In this document: positions 1-11,728 of the stretch, piece by piece
Numbering within the stretch: the stretch's first letter is position 1
Layout: each line of letters opens with the position of its first letter
Source of the DNA: Zerene cesonia
Taxonomy: Eukaryota; Arthropoda; Insecta; Lepidoptera; Pieridae
Direction: 5' to 3'
NCBI RefSeq assembly: GCF_012273895.1
Contig: NW_024045136.1
Coordinates: 1,798,001 to 1,862,000, forward strand
DNA length: 64,000 nt
Translations under genes and position numbers: made by a program
Notes under the pieces: generated by a model
Databases searched by the model: none
Told to the model about the DNA's origin: nothing
Seen by the model: only the letters and a program-made list of their open reading frames with translations

Positions 1-661
1 GACGCACTACCAGGGCAACTTCCCGTGCGACTTTTGCGAGAAAACCTACACGTCGCTGACGAAAAAGCGGAACCACGAGAAGGGCGTCCACACCGCCGGC
101 TGGTTGAGGAACAAGTGCCCGCACTGTCCGGAAATCTTCGTCAGCTACTACGACCGCAGCGAGCACATGGTCAAAGTGCACAACGAGGCGCCCATCATAT
201 ATCCGTGCAATGCGTGCAATAAGACGTACAAGAAGAAATTCGAACTGAACAGGCACATAAAGCATCACCACCTGCAGCAGAAGAGCTACCTGTGCGACAA
301 GTGCAACGCGAACTTCTTCTCGAAACGCGGCCTCATCGACCACATGACGCGGCACACGGGCTCCGAGATGTGTTCCTGCGACGTGTGCGGCAAGACGTTC
401 TCGCGGTTGCGAACGCTGAAGGAGCACATGAAGATACACGACGACGACAAGCGGTTCCAGTGTGAGATATGCAAGAAGACGTTTATGCAGAAGTGCAGCT
501 TGAAGAGCCACGTGCGCCTGCATCAGGACGACCTCGACATATTCAAGGAGTTTGACGACGTCAAACACCTAATCGACAATAGGGAGATGACGCTGAAGGA
601 GATCGCGGCGGAGAGTAAAATTAAAGCTCTGGCCGAGAAGGAGAGTCAGCGGATGGTGTAG
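1..661 (+). CDS. P1: C2H2 zinc-finger 3'-terminal exon, 5' part outside window
   Basis: Open from the first base (frame starting at base 2) to a TAG at 659-661. Six C2H2 fingers are visible, matching fingers 5-10 of the neighbouring units: FPCDFC, NKCPHC, YPCNAC, YLCDKC, CSCDVC and FQCEIC. The last helix reads MQKCSLKSH, a variant of the QKCSWRGH found in the other units. Unlike its neighbours it carries about 45 extra residues after the last finger, rich in Asp, Glu and Lys and probably helical (LKEIAAESKIKALAEKE), with no finger. Predicted nuclear DNA-binding segment of a ZAD-type protein. Its splice acceptor and first four fingers lie left of the window, so the family placement rests on homology to P2-P16. 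Confidence 0.9.
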   Translation, partial: THYQGNFPCDFCEKTYTSLTKKRNHEKGVHTAGWLRNKCPHCPEIFVSYYDRSEHMVKVHNEAPIIYPCNACNKTYKKKFELNRHIKHHHLQQKSYLCDKCNANFFSKRGLIDHMTRHTGSEMCSCDVCGKTFSRLRTLKEHMKIHDDDKRFQCEICKKTFMQKCSLKSHVRLHQDDLDIFKEFDDVKHLIDNREMTLKEIAAESKIKALAEKESQRMV

Positions 662-1340
662 TATTGGAGAGTTCCTGTGGATATGTCCGTTTTACCAATA
701 TAAATGTGCGCTATAGGCACGGGTTTGATTAGACGAAGGGATTAGGTGAAAGTTGGCGTTTGTGATAAATTGGCTTTTCGTAATGAGAAATTAAGAGAAA
801 CGCGTCAAAGTCTCGACTTGTCTTATGTCACAGAAACGCAAAGCTAGATTGACCAAGTGTTAAAATTTGACAAAATTAAGTGTTATTAACGGTTAGAGAC
901 GCTCACGAATGTAGCTGTTCAATTTAGAATTTATTTTACAAGCTGCGTTTTAATAGCTTGTTCTGAAACTAGTGCATCTAACTATGTTACGAAAAATGTT
1001 TTCACGATGTTAGTTACACTTGTACAGAAGCCCAAATATGTATTTCTTTTCGCCATGTCATCATTGACATTGTTATTTTGACTGATCATCTTTAAATGCG
1101 AAGGTGATACTTTTTGTTGAAGTTTTTTTTCTATTTTGTGCACTGGTGGACCATGTCCTTATACAATGAAACGATATAGATGTATATGGGTCGCCGCACA
1201 TGGGCCACACACGTACACACACACAGCTACACACGCAGCTACACACGCACGTACACACACACAGCTACACACGCACGTACACACACACAGCTACACACGC
1301 ACGTACACACACACAGCTACACACGCACGTACACACACAG

Positions 1341-1388
<48 letters not shown>

Positions 1389-2533
1389 ACAACCGCACAG
1401 GCACACAGCCACAATCATCGCCACGAGCGATTTCTAGGGAACGCTTTGTAGCATATGGCATCCAATGGTCACTGTGAGCGGCGAGTCCATAGAAAATGTA
1501 CGAAAACAACACCAGAAACATGGCTGTGGCGACTCTAAATCAAGTAGCGTCGAATATTGTAGACCGCGCTGAGCATTGTTAGTCCTATTTTGAAGGAATG
1601 TTAAAACAATTGGTTAAAACGGGCATACATGCACTATGATATCACAGTGTGTGCATTCCTTAAATACAAGTGCAATTACAAATGTTATTGTTTATCGGGG
1701 GGAAACCTTATACAAATATTCACAGGTGGTGCCAGTTATGCGAGTTATATTTCTCTTATGTATATACACATTGTTTTTTATTTAACTTCTACCCTCAACA
1801 AGAATATTTATCATGATATATTTCGTTCGATTTGTGTCTATTAAATAAAATTATATTGGAGTTTCTAATATCTTGCAGAATGGTAATCATTCTACTTCGA
1901 TACTTCATTTTTCTGTATAAATTTACTTCTCTAAAAAAGAATGAATGTACATGGTAGCTTGTCATTATCATCCACATATATATACGTATTTTTATTCCAC
2001 GAGACATAGTTTATTTTGTACTGTTAGTAATTTTCATTGTGACCCTGAGATTTGGTTTTAGGTTCATACATTTTCGAACAAATATATAAAAATCATGAGG
2101 AGACCATTACAGATGTATTAAATTAATTCGTCGAAGTTAAACACATTCTTTTCTGTCAATTTCTTATTTTATGTTTGGTAAACGTGTTAACTTCATTATT
2201 GTATGACGTTTTTTGAGTTCTGTAATGTTTTGAAACTATCAAGGAAGCCTAATCATGAAAGCACCCATGTCGTTTTAGCTACTCACTATTTTTATAATAC
2301 CATTCCGTTCTATTTGAAATCTTAGCCTAGGGAAAGAAGTAATAAACTAATTTATAAGATTTCATATTTCGTTTGATTTATAAACACACACGATATACCA
2401 ATAGAATATGAATGCTTATTGACGATGCGTGACACGTACCCGTCAGGAGATTATGCGGTTTTATTTAAGTTGCAGTGTGATTTTACGTTGTGATACCGAA
2501 ACGGCGAGTCAAACAGCTATTTTTCTTTTATAG
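662..2533 (+). other. Interval between P1 and P2
   Basis: AT-rich sequence holding the P1 3' untranslated region, the CA minisatellite and the intron sequence upstream of P2. I see no further exon, no ZAD-like coding segment and no clear transposon in it. Confidence 0.5.
1208..1396. repeat. 26-bp CA-rich minisatellite followed by (CA)n
   Basis: Tandem copies of a 26-bp unit (ACACACGCACGTACACACAC + ACAGCT) run into a pure CA tract of about 35 bp. It lies about 550 bp downstream of the P1 stop. The Thr-His and Val-Cys reading frames across it are artefacts of the repeat. Confidence 0.9.
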
Positions 2534-3633
2534 GCCGTACTGGAGCACGGAAAAAACGAAAACGGACCTTAGTGGAAGAGAGCGAATGTGAGCCGAGCGA
2601 GAACGTTAACGATATTGTGTACCGCGAAAGGCATCTGTCGGAGATGCAAAAACAGTGGCATAACTTGAACGTATTGCTCACACACTCCAACATTACGCCG
2701 TTCAAAGACAGGAACGACGCTGGTTACATATGCGCGTACTGTTTTAAGGCCTACCCTGATCCCGGGGAGTTGAGGCGACACACGCATTGCGACCACGGCA
2801 AAGAGAAACCGTCGTACAAAGCTGGTTCGGGCATGAGCAGCTTCGTTGCGTTCCTAGATATAGTCGATCTCAAGTGTACGCTATGCGATTCGTCCATGGA
2901 TAGCATAGGTGCTCTAACGAACCACCTAGTCATCGTCCACGACAAGAAGTATTACTTGGACGTCACCGACTACTTCCAGCCGTTCAAATTGACGAACGAA
3001 CAGCAAATAAACTGCTGTCTCTGCGATGAGATATTCCACAACATGAAGCTGCTGATGCAGCACATGAATGAGCATTACAGGAACTTTATATGCACCATAT
3101 GCGGGGCGGGGTTCGTCAACAGCTTTCGGCTCAATCGCCACGAGACCACGCACGTCAAGAAGAAATCCAGTTTTCCGTGTCGCCATTGTGGGCAAGTGTT
3201 CGCCGCTGAATCGAAGAAGAAAGCGCACGTGAACACGGAACATAAAGGGATAGCCGGCGACAGTGTTTGTCAAATTTGCAAGGCCAGATTCAAGAACTAC
3301 TACCAGAAGACACGGCACATGTCACAAGTGCACAACGTGGAGGGCATCAAGTGTGACGTGTGCGATAAGAAGTTTAATCTCAAGTCGAATTTGGTGCTGC
3401 ACATGCGCAGTGTGCATTTGAAGGAGCGGCCGTACGCGTGCTCCGTTTGTAGCATGGGATTCTTTATAAAGCGGCATATGCTTGGACACTATTTAGCCAC
3501 TCACACGAACGAGAGGAAGTTCAAGTGTGACGTGTGTAGTAAGGCGTACGCGACGCAGAATAGCCGGCGGAAACATATGAAGAAAAACCACGGTATCACC
3601 AAAGCGCCGGCTGTGGCCAGTATCGCAAAGTGA
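2534..3633 (+). CDS. P2: C2H2 zinc-finger alternative 3'-terminal exon (9 fingers)
   Basis: Starts after the acceptor TTTTCTTTTATAG; the first two bases GC complete a split codon (Gly if the upstream exon ends in G). About 365 residues to a TGA. The N terminus has a strong basic, NLS-like run (ARKKRKR, residues 4-10). Nine C2H2 fingers lie between about residues 66 and 352, starting with GYICAYC. The position equivalent to the constant tenth finger of other units is missing; the protein ends in a short Ala-rich tail (APAVASIAK). It is the only plus-strand unit whose exon begins with GC rather than GT. Predicted nuclear DNA-binding half of a ZAD protein; AATAAA follows at 3813. The most diverged full-length unit of the array. 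Confidence 0.88.
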
Positions 3634-3812
3634 GGGGCATTAAACTGTTGAGACTTGTAGTGAAGTGTTGTGATGTGATTTTGTTATATTGGATCCTAAT
3701 ATATTACATATGACACATGAAACGCGGGGTTTACATTTATCTCCTACGCTTAGTTATCTTAGTTATTTTGAATCCTAATTTACATTTTCCTTTTTCCTCG
3801 ATTCGTCTACCT

Positions 3813-3818
3813 AATAAA
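3813..3818 (+). terminator. Candidate poly(A) signal for P2
   Basis: AATAAA 180 bp downstream of the P2 stop codon. Confidence 0.5.
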
Positions 3819-4498
3819 CCTTGACGTTTTAATGCCATTAAACTATTTAGTTCGCCTATTTACACCGTAGATTTAAAAGAAACGAATAAAATAACATAAT
3901 AGGATGAATCGGAATATTTCATTAAGTATTACTATTTCATTATATCTTCAAACCATGTCGATTGATAATACACTAGTGAAATAACTCTAGTCTAGATGAA
4001 CCGACTAATTTGTGTCTTTGAGCTCGTAATAGACGTTGATACTGTAAAGATTGAATAGGACGAAAAATTGGTTGTAAATAGACGCATCGCAACTATATGA
4101 CATAATATAGAATTGAAGTAACTCTTACGAGTATTCATATCAAAAGTATCAATGAGAAAAAGTTAATGTTCCTGTGGCGTTATCACATAAGTTGACTGCT
4201 CTATCTCGAAGGGTTCACTATGACGGAGACAGACCCTTAAAACTACTTGGATATTCCTAAACATATCCAGCTTTTCGGACACACAGGCAAGGACGTTGCT
4301 CCCAACACTTAACAGAATGGCCAAGAGTTAATAGGCTTTCACATTTTCGTGCGAAATATGCAACACACCATTCGTGACCAAGTGGACCTAAGTAACATAC
4401 AAACACTGGTATAGTGAATTTAAACTCACGCAGTTGTAGGTACGTGTACTATACTGATGATAACAAGGGATCATGTACGATGTGTTTTGCGCCTTACT

Positions 4499-4827
4499 AT
4501 AGCAATTACAGTAAAAAGCAGTGGTGGCTCAGTGGTGAGAACCTCGGACTTCAAAATCGATAAGTCGGGGTTCGAGACCGGGCGAGCGTGCAGGAAATAA
4601 ATTGATTTTTCAATTTATCTGCGCATGTGGATAACATCACCACTGCTTAAACGGTGATGGAAAACATCGTGAGGAAACCGGCATGTCCAAGAATTAAAAG
4701 TTCGACGACATGTGACATCTGCCAACCCGCACTTGGCCAGCGTGGTGGATTATGGCCTGAACCCTCATAGGAGGCCTGTGTCCCAGCAGTGGGAACATAT
4801 ATGGGCTGATGATGATAGCAATTACAG
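4499..4827 (+). mobile_element. tRNA-derived SINE with perfect target-site duplication
   Basis: The element has pol III box-like segments near its left end (GGCTCAGTGGTGAGAACC and GGTTCGAGACC) and ends in TGATGATGA repeats after GTGGGAACATATATGGGCTG, a tail common in lepidopteran SINEs. It is bounded by a 13-bp direct repeat, ATAGCAATTACAG, at 4499-4511 and 4815-4827. A partial copy lies on the other strand at 58316-58496. Confidence 0.85.
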
Positions 4828-5626
4828 AAGATATAACTGTTAACTTTTTGATCAAGCTGTTTTAGATATATCTATATTTTACAAAGCGTTATTGAGTTTA
4901 TATAGTATGTGCTGGATCGCGATCTCGCCTGCTTGGTCTTACCAGAATATGTGACCTAAAATGCTTTCTTAGAATCCGGTATCCGGTTCACGCTTCCCTT
5001 GATGACCCTAAATTTTACACGTCGGGAAAAACAGATTAAGGAATCATGTTCCAGTTCATTGCGGTTCGAATAATAAATGTAAATAATGCAGGATCATATA
5101 AAATTTCGTGTTGGGATACGCCTAAGTACGTTTTAATGCGTCAAAGTGAAGATATATCCTTATGTGCGTGGCTTACGGTAGACCAAAATAGGTCAATGCT
5201 ATGTTTACTAGTACTTTATTGTAAAAGCGTTTTTATTGTTGTTTAGTTATAGAAAATTGATTATAAATTCATATAGGGTATTAATGTCACAGAAGAAATT
5301 CTTTCAAACTAAATGTATGTAATAAGTATGTTATCATCTCGCTATTTAAGAATATGCTAATATTTGGTCTCGTACTTTTGAAATTATCAATTATTTCAAT
5401 AATCAAATTCAAATTAAATATCAATTCATGTTAGGGTAGAAAAAGTCGGTATGTTTTTACCATTCAGTGTTCTAAAAAACTTAAATGTTCTACGTTCTTT
5501 AAATTAGCACTTTATAAAGATTGAAATGGCGTTACCATTTTATGACATACACTTGACCGCGTCTGATGACATCAGAGTTAGTAGTGGCTATCACGTCCGA
5601 CAATAACTTATACTTTTTCTTTGTAG

Positions 5627-6792
5627 GTATACAACGTAAAAATGTGAAAAGGAGCTCTGAAAGTGAGCGAAAGTTAGTAAAGCGGACGATAACGATCGTA
5701 TGCAAGAACAAATTTACCGAAGAGGTGCCCGATATAATAGAAAGAGAGATTGTTAAACACCGCTTTAATATACGGAAAATTTTGGAGTGTACAAACGCTA
5801 CACCCATACGGTGTTTTGGCGGCAAAGGTTATGCCTGCTGTTTCTGCGATGAGCAATTCGCAGAACCGGCAGATTTGAAGCAGCACACCTTGGAAGCACA
5901 CAGTTTAAACGCGAAAAAGGAATTTATGAAGGGTGGCGTTATGTCCAAGTATCTGGTGAAGCTGGACATAACGGCGTTGAAGTGTAATCTCTGCGAAGAG
6001 AGATTGGAAAGTGTCGATAAATTGACATGCCATTTGATTAGCGATCATGATATTAAAATGTTTACGGATATTAAGAATCATATAGTACCGTTTAAGTTCG
6101 ATACGGAAGCGCTACGCTGTGCCATTTGTCTACAAGTCTACGCCAGATTCAAAGTTTTACTGGAACACATGAGCATACACTTTCGTAATTATATTTGCGA
6201 GACGTGCAACGCGGGTTTCGTCAACAGCGCCATGTTGAAAAATCATTCAACCGGCCACGAGGACGGGTCGTTTCAATGCGAGTTCTGTACCAAAGTCTTC
6301 TCGTCGCAGCGCAAGAAGAAGATGCACGAAAAGACGGTGCACATATACGCGAACAAGGTCAACCGCTGCGGTTACTGCAAAGAGATGTTCAGCTCGCATC
6401 GGCTCAAACTGAAACACCTAATCGACGTGCACGGAGTGAAAAACGTGGCTATCAAGTGCCAAGCCTGCGACAAGACGTTCGCATCGCAGAACCGCTTGCG
6501 GATACACACGAAACGCGACCACCTGGTCGAGCGGCGCTTCGCGTGTACAATGTGCGACATGCGGTTCTTTGTGAACCAAGAACTGAAGGACCACATGGTG
6601 AAGCACACGGGCGTTAGGACGTTCGAATGCGAGGTGTGCCACAAGGCGTACGGACGGCGGAAAACCTTGCGCGAACATATGAGGATACACGAGGACGATA
6701 GGCGATTCAAATGCGAACACTGCGGGCAGGCGTTCGTGCAGAAGTGCAGTTGGCGCGGCCACATGCGCACTAAGCACGGGGAAGACTTGTGA
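5627..6792 (+). CDS. P3: C2H2 zinc-finger alternative 3'-terminal exon (10 fingers)
   Basis: Begins after the acceptor TTTTTCTTTGTAG with GT completing a split codon. About 387 residues. A basic leader (KNVKRSSESERKLVKR) is followed by the family signature ECTNATPIRCFGGKGY and ten fingers from about residue 70 to 383. Finger 2 is preceded by KLDITALKC, finger 3 by VPFKF. The last two fingers have the constant helices GRRKTLREH and VQKCSWRGH. It is followed by more than 600 bp without AATAAA, so its poly(A) site is not obvious. Predicted sequence-specific nuclear DNA-binding protein segment; no start codon is needed because the N terminus is supplied by an upstream exon. Confidence 0.9.
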
Positions 6793-7993
6793 TATAGAAG
6801 GTGAAATGTATTGGACAATCATCGAGTCATCTGTTGTCTTAACTTTAGTCGCGTCTCAAGTGAGCGTAGATATGCGTTCATAGGTCTTATTTGTTGAATT
6901 TGATTTTACAATACACAGGGTGCGAGAAATACTTTTTTATCCTGATGTTTCAACCACGGTCCCAAGTCTGCTAACTTTTGAAATGCTTCAACTGTCTATT
7001 AATTGGTACGTGCCAGAGTGGTCTGACAGATTTGGTAGTCTATTAAATATTTATGATGATTGAAACACAAGCGAATCGCAACTAAATACCATGATCAACT
7101 TATGCCATAGGATACCTTCGTTGGTAACACTGAGAATCGTCTCCTCGAGGCACGAAACAATCATGAACTATTATGTCACTATGTACTATTATGACTACTA
7201 TATAGTAGTCTTGCAGAATACGAATCTTGTCACAACAATGGTTTGATATTAATTAACTGTCAATTGAATCGTAATGGTCTGTTGCTAAATTAACTACTAA
7301 AGTAACTACGAAACACTGGATATAGCGATTTAGTTATCGAGCCAGTCAAAGCAAACAATATTTTGATCTCCAATAAGTGATAAATTCAAAAACTTCCAAG
7401 TGTATACTAAACTTAGTATTAATAAAATGTAAATATAATATTTATTATATAGCTTATGTAGGTAGAAGGCGCGGTCGATGTCCACCTAAATTGTGAATGT
7501 ACAAATTCAAAATGTTTAGATGGATAAAATATAGGACTGTTTGTTTTATAGTATTATAACCTAGTACTAGTATTATTTTTTAGTTTTTCGCTTCGGAAAT
7601 TAAATTAACGATGTTCCTTATTCTTTATTTAAGACAGAATAAGTTTTCTTATTTCTTGTAATCAGAGGATACTGAACAACTCTGATGCATGTCTTGAGAG
7701 CTATAACTAATTGACTAATTACATAATTACGTTTTAGTTTCTTGATAGAACGTAGTGACATATATCTGCCAATGCACGTAACGCATTGTACTTGAATAAA
7801 GTACATTGCTTCATACATTAAATACCAGGGCCGAAAACAGGATAAAATTATTCGTATATTAAGCAATGTAAGGTGTAGAGAAATTTGGTTGCGAGTTCAT
7901 TGTCTATGTAATAATGACTTAATTGTTAAAACTTAATTTTTTTTACTAGAAAGAGATTCCTGAATAGCAATAAAATTAACGTTTTCTTTATAG
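6793..7993 (+). other. Interval between P3 and P4
   Basis: AT-rich DNA; no exon, repeat family or tandem array recognised. Candidate AATAAA near 7423. Confidence 0.4.
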
Positions 7994-9135
7994 GTGTACA
8001 AGGCGAAATTAGCATTGAATGGGAAAGTGTAGATACATATAACACTGCGAAGACAGAGCCGGATAAGGTTAAGTGCAGTTTGAACGAAGAAATGAACAAG
8101 CATTGGCATAATATACGTGAGATTCTTAAGTGCTCTAACGCATCGCCGATACGCAGTTATGGAGGCCGGGGATACTTGTGTTGCTACTGTTCCGAGCAGT
8201 ATCTAGACCCGTCAGACCTCAAACTGCATACCCTACATTCCCACGAGGGAATAGACGACGCCTGTTTCACTAAGAGAGCCCATTTGAACGGCTATTGCAT
8301 TAAACTCGACATAACCGATCTGCGATGCCGGATATGCGAAGAGAACTTCGACGATTTGGACATCCTACTGGATCACCTGACGGACGAACACGACAGAAAA
8401 ATATACACGGACATCAAAAATCTCATAGTGCCGTTCAAATTCGGCTCCGAAGAGTTGCAATGCTACCTGTGCATGGAGAAATTCGGCGCGTTCAAGATGC
8501 TGTTGGCGCACATGAATGTGCACATACGGAATTACGTGTGCGACTTCTGCGATGCGGGCTTCGTGAATGTGAAACAGTTGCGCGGCCATTCGGAGAGGCA
8601 CAAGACGGGCGTGTTCAAGTGCGATCGGTGCGACAAGATATTCAGCACGACGCGAGCGTGCACCTTCCACGTGAATCGGGTGCACAACAAGAACAGTTTC
8701 ATAAACAAGTGCGGCTACTGCCCGGAGGCGTTCAAGGAGTGCCGGCAGAAGCAGAAGCACCAGCTGGAGGTGCACGGCGTGGGGATGGTGATGCGATGCG
8801 AGCAGTGCGACCGCAGCTTCACGAGCCAGAGCGCGTACCGCGTGCACGTGAACCGGGACCATCTGAAGGAGCGACGGTTCGCGTGCACCATGTGCGAGAT
8901 GAGATTCTTTAAATGCAACGATCTGTACGAGCATATGGTGAAGCACACGGGCGCGAGGGCTTTCAAGTGCGACGTCTGCGAAAAGGCGTTTGCGCGCCGG
9001 AAGACGCTGCGGGAGCACATGCGTATACATAGCGACGATAGGCGCTTCAAATGTCGACACTGCGGGCAAGGATTCATACAGAAATGCAATTGGCGGAGTC
9101 ACATGCGATCCAAGCACGGCGAGCACGATTTGTAG
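7994..9135 (+). CDS. P4: C2H2 zinc-finger alternative 3'-terminal exon (10 fingers)
   Basis: Acceptor GTTTTCTTTATAG, followed by GT of a split codon. About 379 residues. The leader here is acidic to neutral (GEISIEWESVDTYN) rather than basic. The signature is KCSNASPIRSYGGRGY, with Ser where most units have Cys after PIR. Ten fingers run from about residue 62 to 375. The final helices are ARRKTLREH and IQKCNWRSH. The coding sequence is GC-richer than the flanks, especially in its second half. Acceptor and leader spacing match P5, P6 and P9, suggesting these arose by duplication including the splice site. Predicted nuclear DNA-binding segment. Confidence 0.9.
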
Positions 9136-9287
9136 ACGTTTTAGTGATTTCTCAATGAGGAGGAGAATATTGTATAAGATAATTGCTCTCGGGGAAGGGT
9201 TATGTCGGATTCTTACAGGCTAAAACGCTATGAAGATTAAACTGTCTGTCAAATACGTGTATTGCGAATTATGCTCGTTATTGTTTA

Positions 9288-9433
9288 CTAGCGGTCCGCC
9301 CCGGCTTCGCCTCTGGTACATATATAACTTATACGCTACCTCAATAAATGGGCTATTTAACAACGAAAGAATATTTCAAATCGGACCAGTACTTCCTAAG
9401 ATTAGCGCGTTCAGACAAACAAATAAACTTCAG
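9288..9433 (+). repeat. Short interspersed repeat, family C (GGTCCGCCCCGGCTTCGCC...)
   Basis: Begins ACTAGCGGTCCGCCCCGGC and contains the CAATAAATGGGCTATTTAAC and GATTAGCGCGTTCA blocks seen in other copies at 41301, 43290, 43452, 46132, 55466, 56286 and 61143. Non-autonomous; class not certain. Confidence 0.75.
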
Positions 9434-10177
9434 CTGACTGTAGACTGAAATCAAGTTTCGTGTTACAATATGCCTGTAGAATTGCGAACACATTCCGTTT
9501 CAGTTTAAATACTGAGTTCAATAGATTTTTATCTGTAAATGATTTACCAATAGTGTAGACGAATCAAACTTTAGCTTTTAAGGTATTTATTTGAATCTCG
9601 TAGGGTATTTTTAACAAAGAATGTGTTATTTTTAAAGAAACTTTAATATTAAAATCTCATCAAAATATTAGATAGTTATGTACTATATATATTGTATAGA
9701 TCAAAAAAATTATGAATAAAATTCGACAAATTTAATTTTATCTATTTACTAAGTTATATTTTTAATAACATAGCAAAGGCTATGTGGATATCCTTAAATT
9801 ACTGTGAAATGCAATAATATTTCACTTAACTTGCATCAAACATCATCGGTTAGTTAAAATTTTAATGAAATCTAATTAAATTAAACGAATAATTGATATG
9901 TTTTTATTATTTTGTTTATACGACGTATGTTGATAATGATTCAACATTTCATAATTCTAAATACCAAATTTCTCTAACGTCATAGTCATGAAGTAGGCAT
10001 TTACCTTTAGTTTCTTTACTTATCTACCGAAGGGAGTATAACACTTGGTATCATCGTAGATATATAAGGTTTTAAACATCAGGTTTTTAGGTCAGAATTA
10101 TTCTGGAACTCTTAATGTCTGATGAACTCCGGTTCCCTGAGAAATTACATATGGGTACTATCATAAAACCTGACTTT

Positions 10178-10385
10178 GACCGCCTCCTTGGTACAGTGGT
10201 TAACGCGTGAGCGTAGAACCGAGGGGTCCTGGGTTCAATTCCCGGTGGGGACGCACAAAAAAAAAATGTCTCGGTCTGGCAGGACACAGAAGGCTGATCA
10301 CCTACTTGTCCATAAAGAAAATCGATCAGTGAAACGGATGTACATCATCTGCCCCATACCCCACTAGGGGACACGGGACTTCACT
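10178..10385 (+). mobile_element. tRNA-derived SINE, family 1
   Basis: Starts CCGCCTCCTTGGTACAGTGG with tRNA-like A box and a B box GGGTTCAATTCCC, then an A-rich stretch and a conserved body (TCTCGGTCTGGCAGGACACA). Same element at 34198-34402 (minus) and 52078-52285 (plus). Confidence 0.85.
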
Positions 10386-11002
10386 TAAACTATCATAAAA
10401 CTCTATAAATCTCACACAACACCCCGCGAATATTATGTTTGTATGTTTTTATTAAGATTAGCACGTGTTGAGACATAACATAGTCAGAAAAACTTTAGAG
10501 CTATATGAATCAAAAACCTATTTCATACAAATCCTAAACTTTTTCTCATTATATATTTTAATGAAATGGATGTTATCATGTCAATTGTACTAACAATGTT
10601 CATATCAGGTTAGGGTTTCATAAACGTTTAAATTGAATATATTATTAACTACACCTTTTAAACGAAAGAGGTTCTATTAGTAATTTCGATTGAGCTTTTT
10701 TTTTTTTGGTTATGTGACTCGATAACTTCGCGGGCTTTTAATCGTCTGGCGTTTTTTTTTTTTTGTTTTGTCTTGATATCATTTGGATCCATTTTCGAAT
10801 CTGGTACCTCGCTCTCCTTTAACGCCGGTGAATTTTTTTTTTTAGAAAGGTTTTATTCTTATGAGAATAATGTTTACTGAATTTAGTTTATGATCCGATC
10901 TCAAGTTTAGTTTTTGGAATTGTACATTATTTATTAGCAATCCAATAACTCGGAGAATCAAAAAACGATCCTTTGTAAATTTAATTCTAATTGTTTTATG
11001 TG

Positions 11003-11218
11003 TGAGTAGACGCCCGTCTCAGCTCCGTCCGGATATCGAGATTCCTGTTTTATCCCAAGGGAGTATTTAATCGGGATAAAAATTATCCCATCACCCAAGT
11101 CAGCTCATAGCCTGTCCGTACAGTAATTTCATCAAAACCCGTTCTGTAGTTTCAGCGTGATTGACGGACAAACATACAAAGAAACAAACTTTCACATTTA
11201 TAATATTAGTGTGATTAA
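11003..11218 (-). repeat. Short interspersed repeat, family H
   Basis: Contains CTCCGTCCGGATATCGAGAT, TTTTATCCCAAGGGAG and ATTTATAATATTAGTGTG. Homologous copies at 39428-39630, 52975-53195 and 61432-61612. Confidence 0.7.
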
Positions 11219-11456
11219 GAGTGAATACTTATTAGCTTCAAATAATAAGGATAGGGTGGTTGTATAGTGAATTTAATGTCGATTTTGATTAGTGATATAT
11301 AAAAGATAGAAGCTGTTTCATGTGCAGACGAACCCACGTGCAATAACAAGTATTTATATAGCTCATGTCTTATGACTTACTCTGATGTATAAGCTATATT
11401 ATTGTAAAGTTTCACTACAATCCATTCAGTACCTTTACGTGATAGGATAATAAACA

Positions 11457-11478
11457 TCAATCCATCCATCCATCCATA
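11457..11478. repeat. (ATCC)n simple repeat
   Basis: Five tandem ATCC units. Confidence 0.8.
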
Positions 11479-11598
11479 CAAACTGTCGCGTATATAATAT
11501 TAGTAGGATTTTAAATACGACTTCATGAAGACTTCAGATATCTAGAGACTATTGTGAAATAGACAAAATTTCACATAAAATCGCGTTAAATTCTATTT

Positions 11599-11627
11599 GA
11601 AAGAAAGAAAGAAAGAAAGAAAGAAAG
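11599..11627. repeat. (GAAA)n simple repeat
   Basis: Seven GAAA units about 100 bp upstream of the P5 acceptor, on the intron side. Confidence 0.85.
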
Positions 11628-11728
11628 CAACATTTATTTGTAAAAATTCGTATGTACACACAATTTCAACTGGTTAAAATACAACGCATTCCTACGAACG
11701 AACAGTAAAGTGAACGTTTTCTTTATAG

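Larger units (their letters stand above)
3634..5626 (+). other. Interval between P2 and P3
   Basis: Apart from the SINE and poly(A) signal, AT-rich DNA with no recognisable exon. A 66-residue open frame at 5046-5246 has no finger, no ZAD and no splice context and is not taken as a gene. Confidence 0.5.

Noticed and set aside
1136..1477. Thr-His-rich frames
   Set aside because: Produced by the CA minisatellite in three frames at once.
5566..5626. Start codons upstream of units (for example frames opening within introns before P3, P6, P11 and P12)
   Set aside because: The frame stays open across the acceptor by chance; the pyrimidine tract and AG at the same homologous point in every unit mark the true exon start.
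8365..9126. 253-codon minus-strand frame and similar long antisense frames (for example 13380-14093, 21934-22737, 44056-44532)
   Set aside because: Shadows of GC-rich finger coding sequence on the other strand; no domain and no independent signals.
10176..10367. Short coding frames in 10087-10367 and 52045-52284
   Set aside because: Both lie in copies of the same SINE and reflect repeat sequence.
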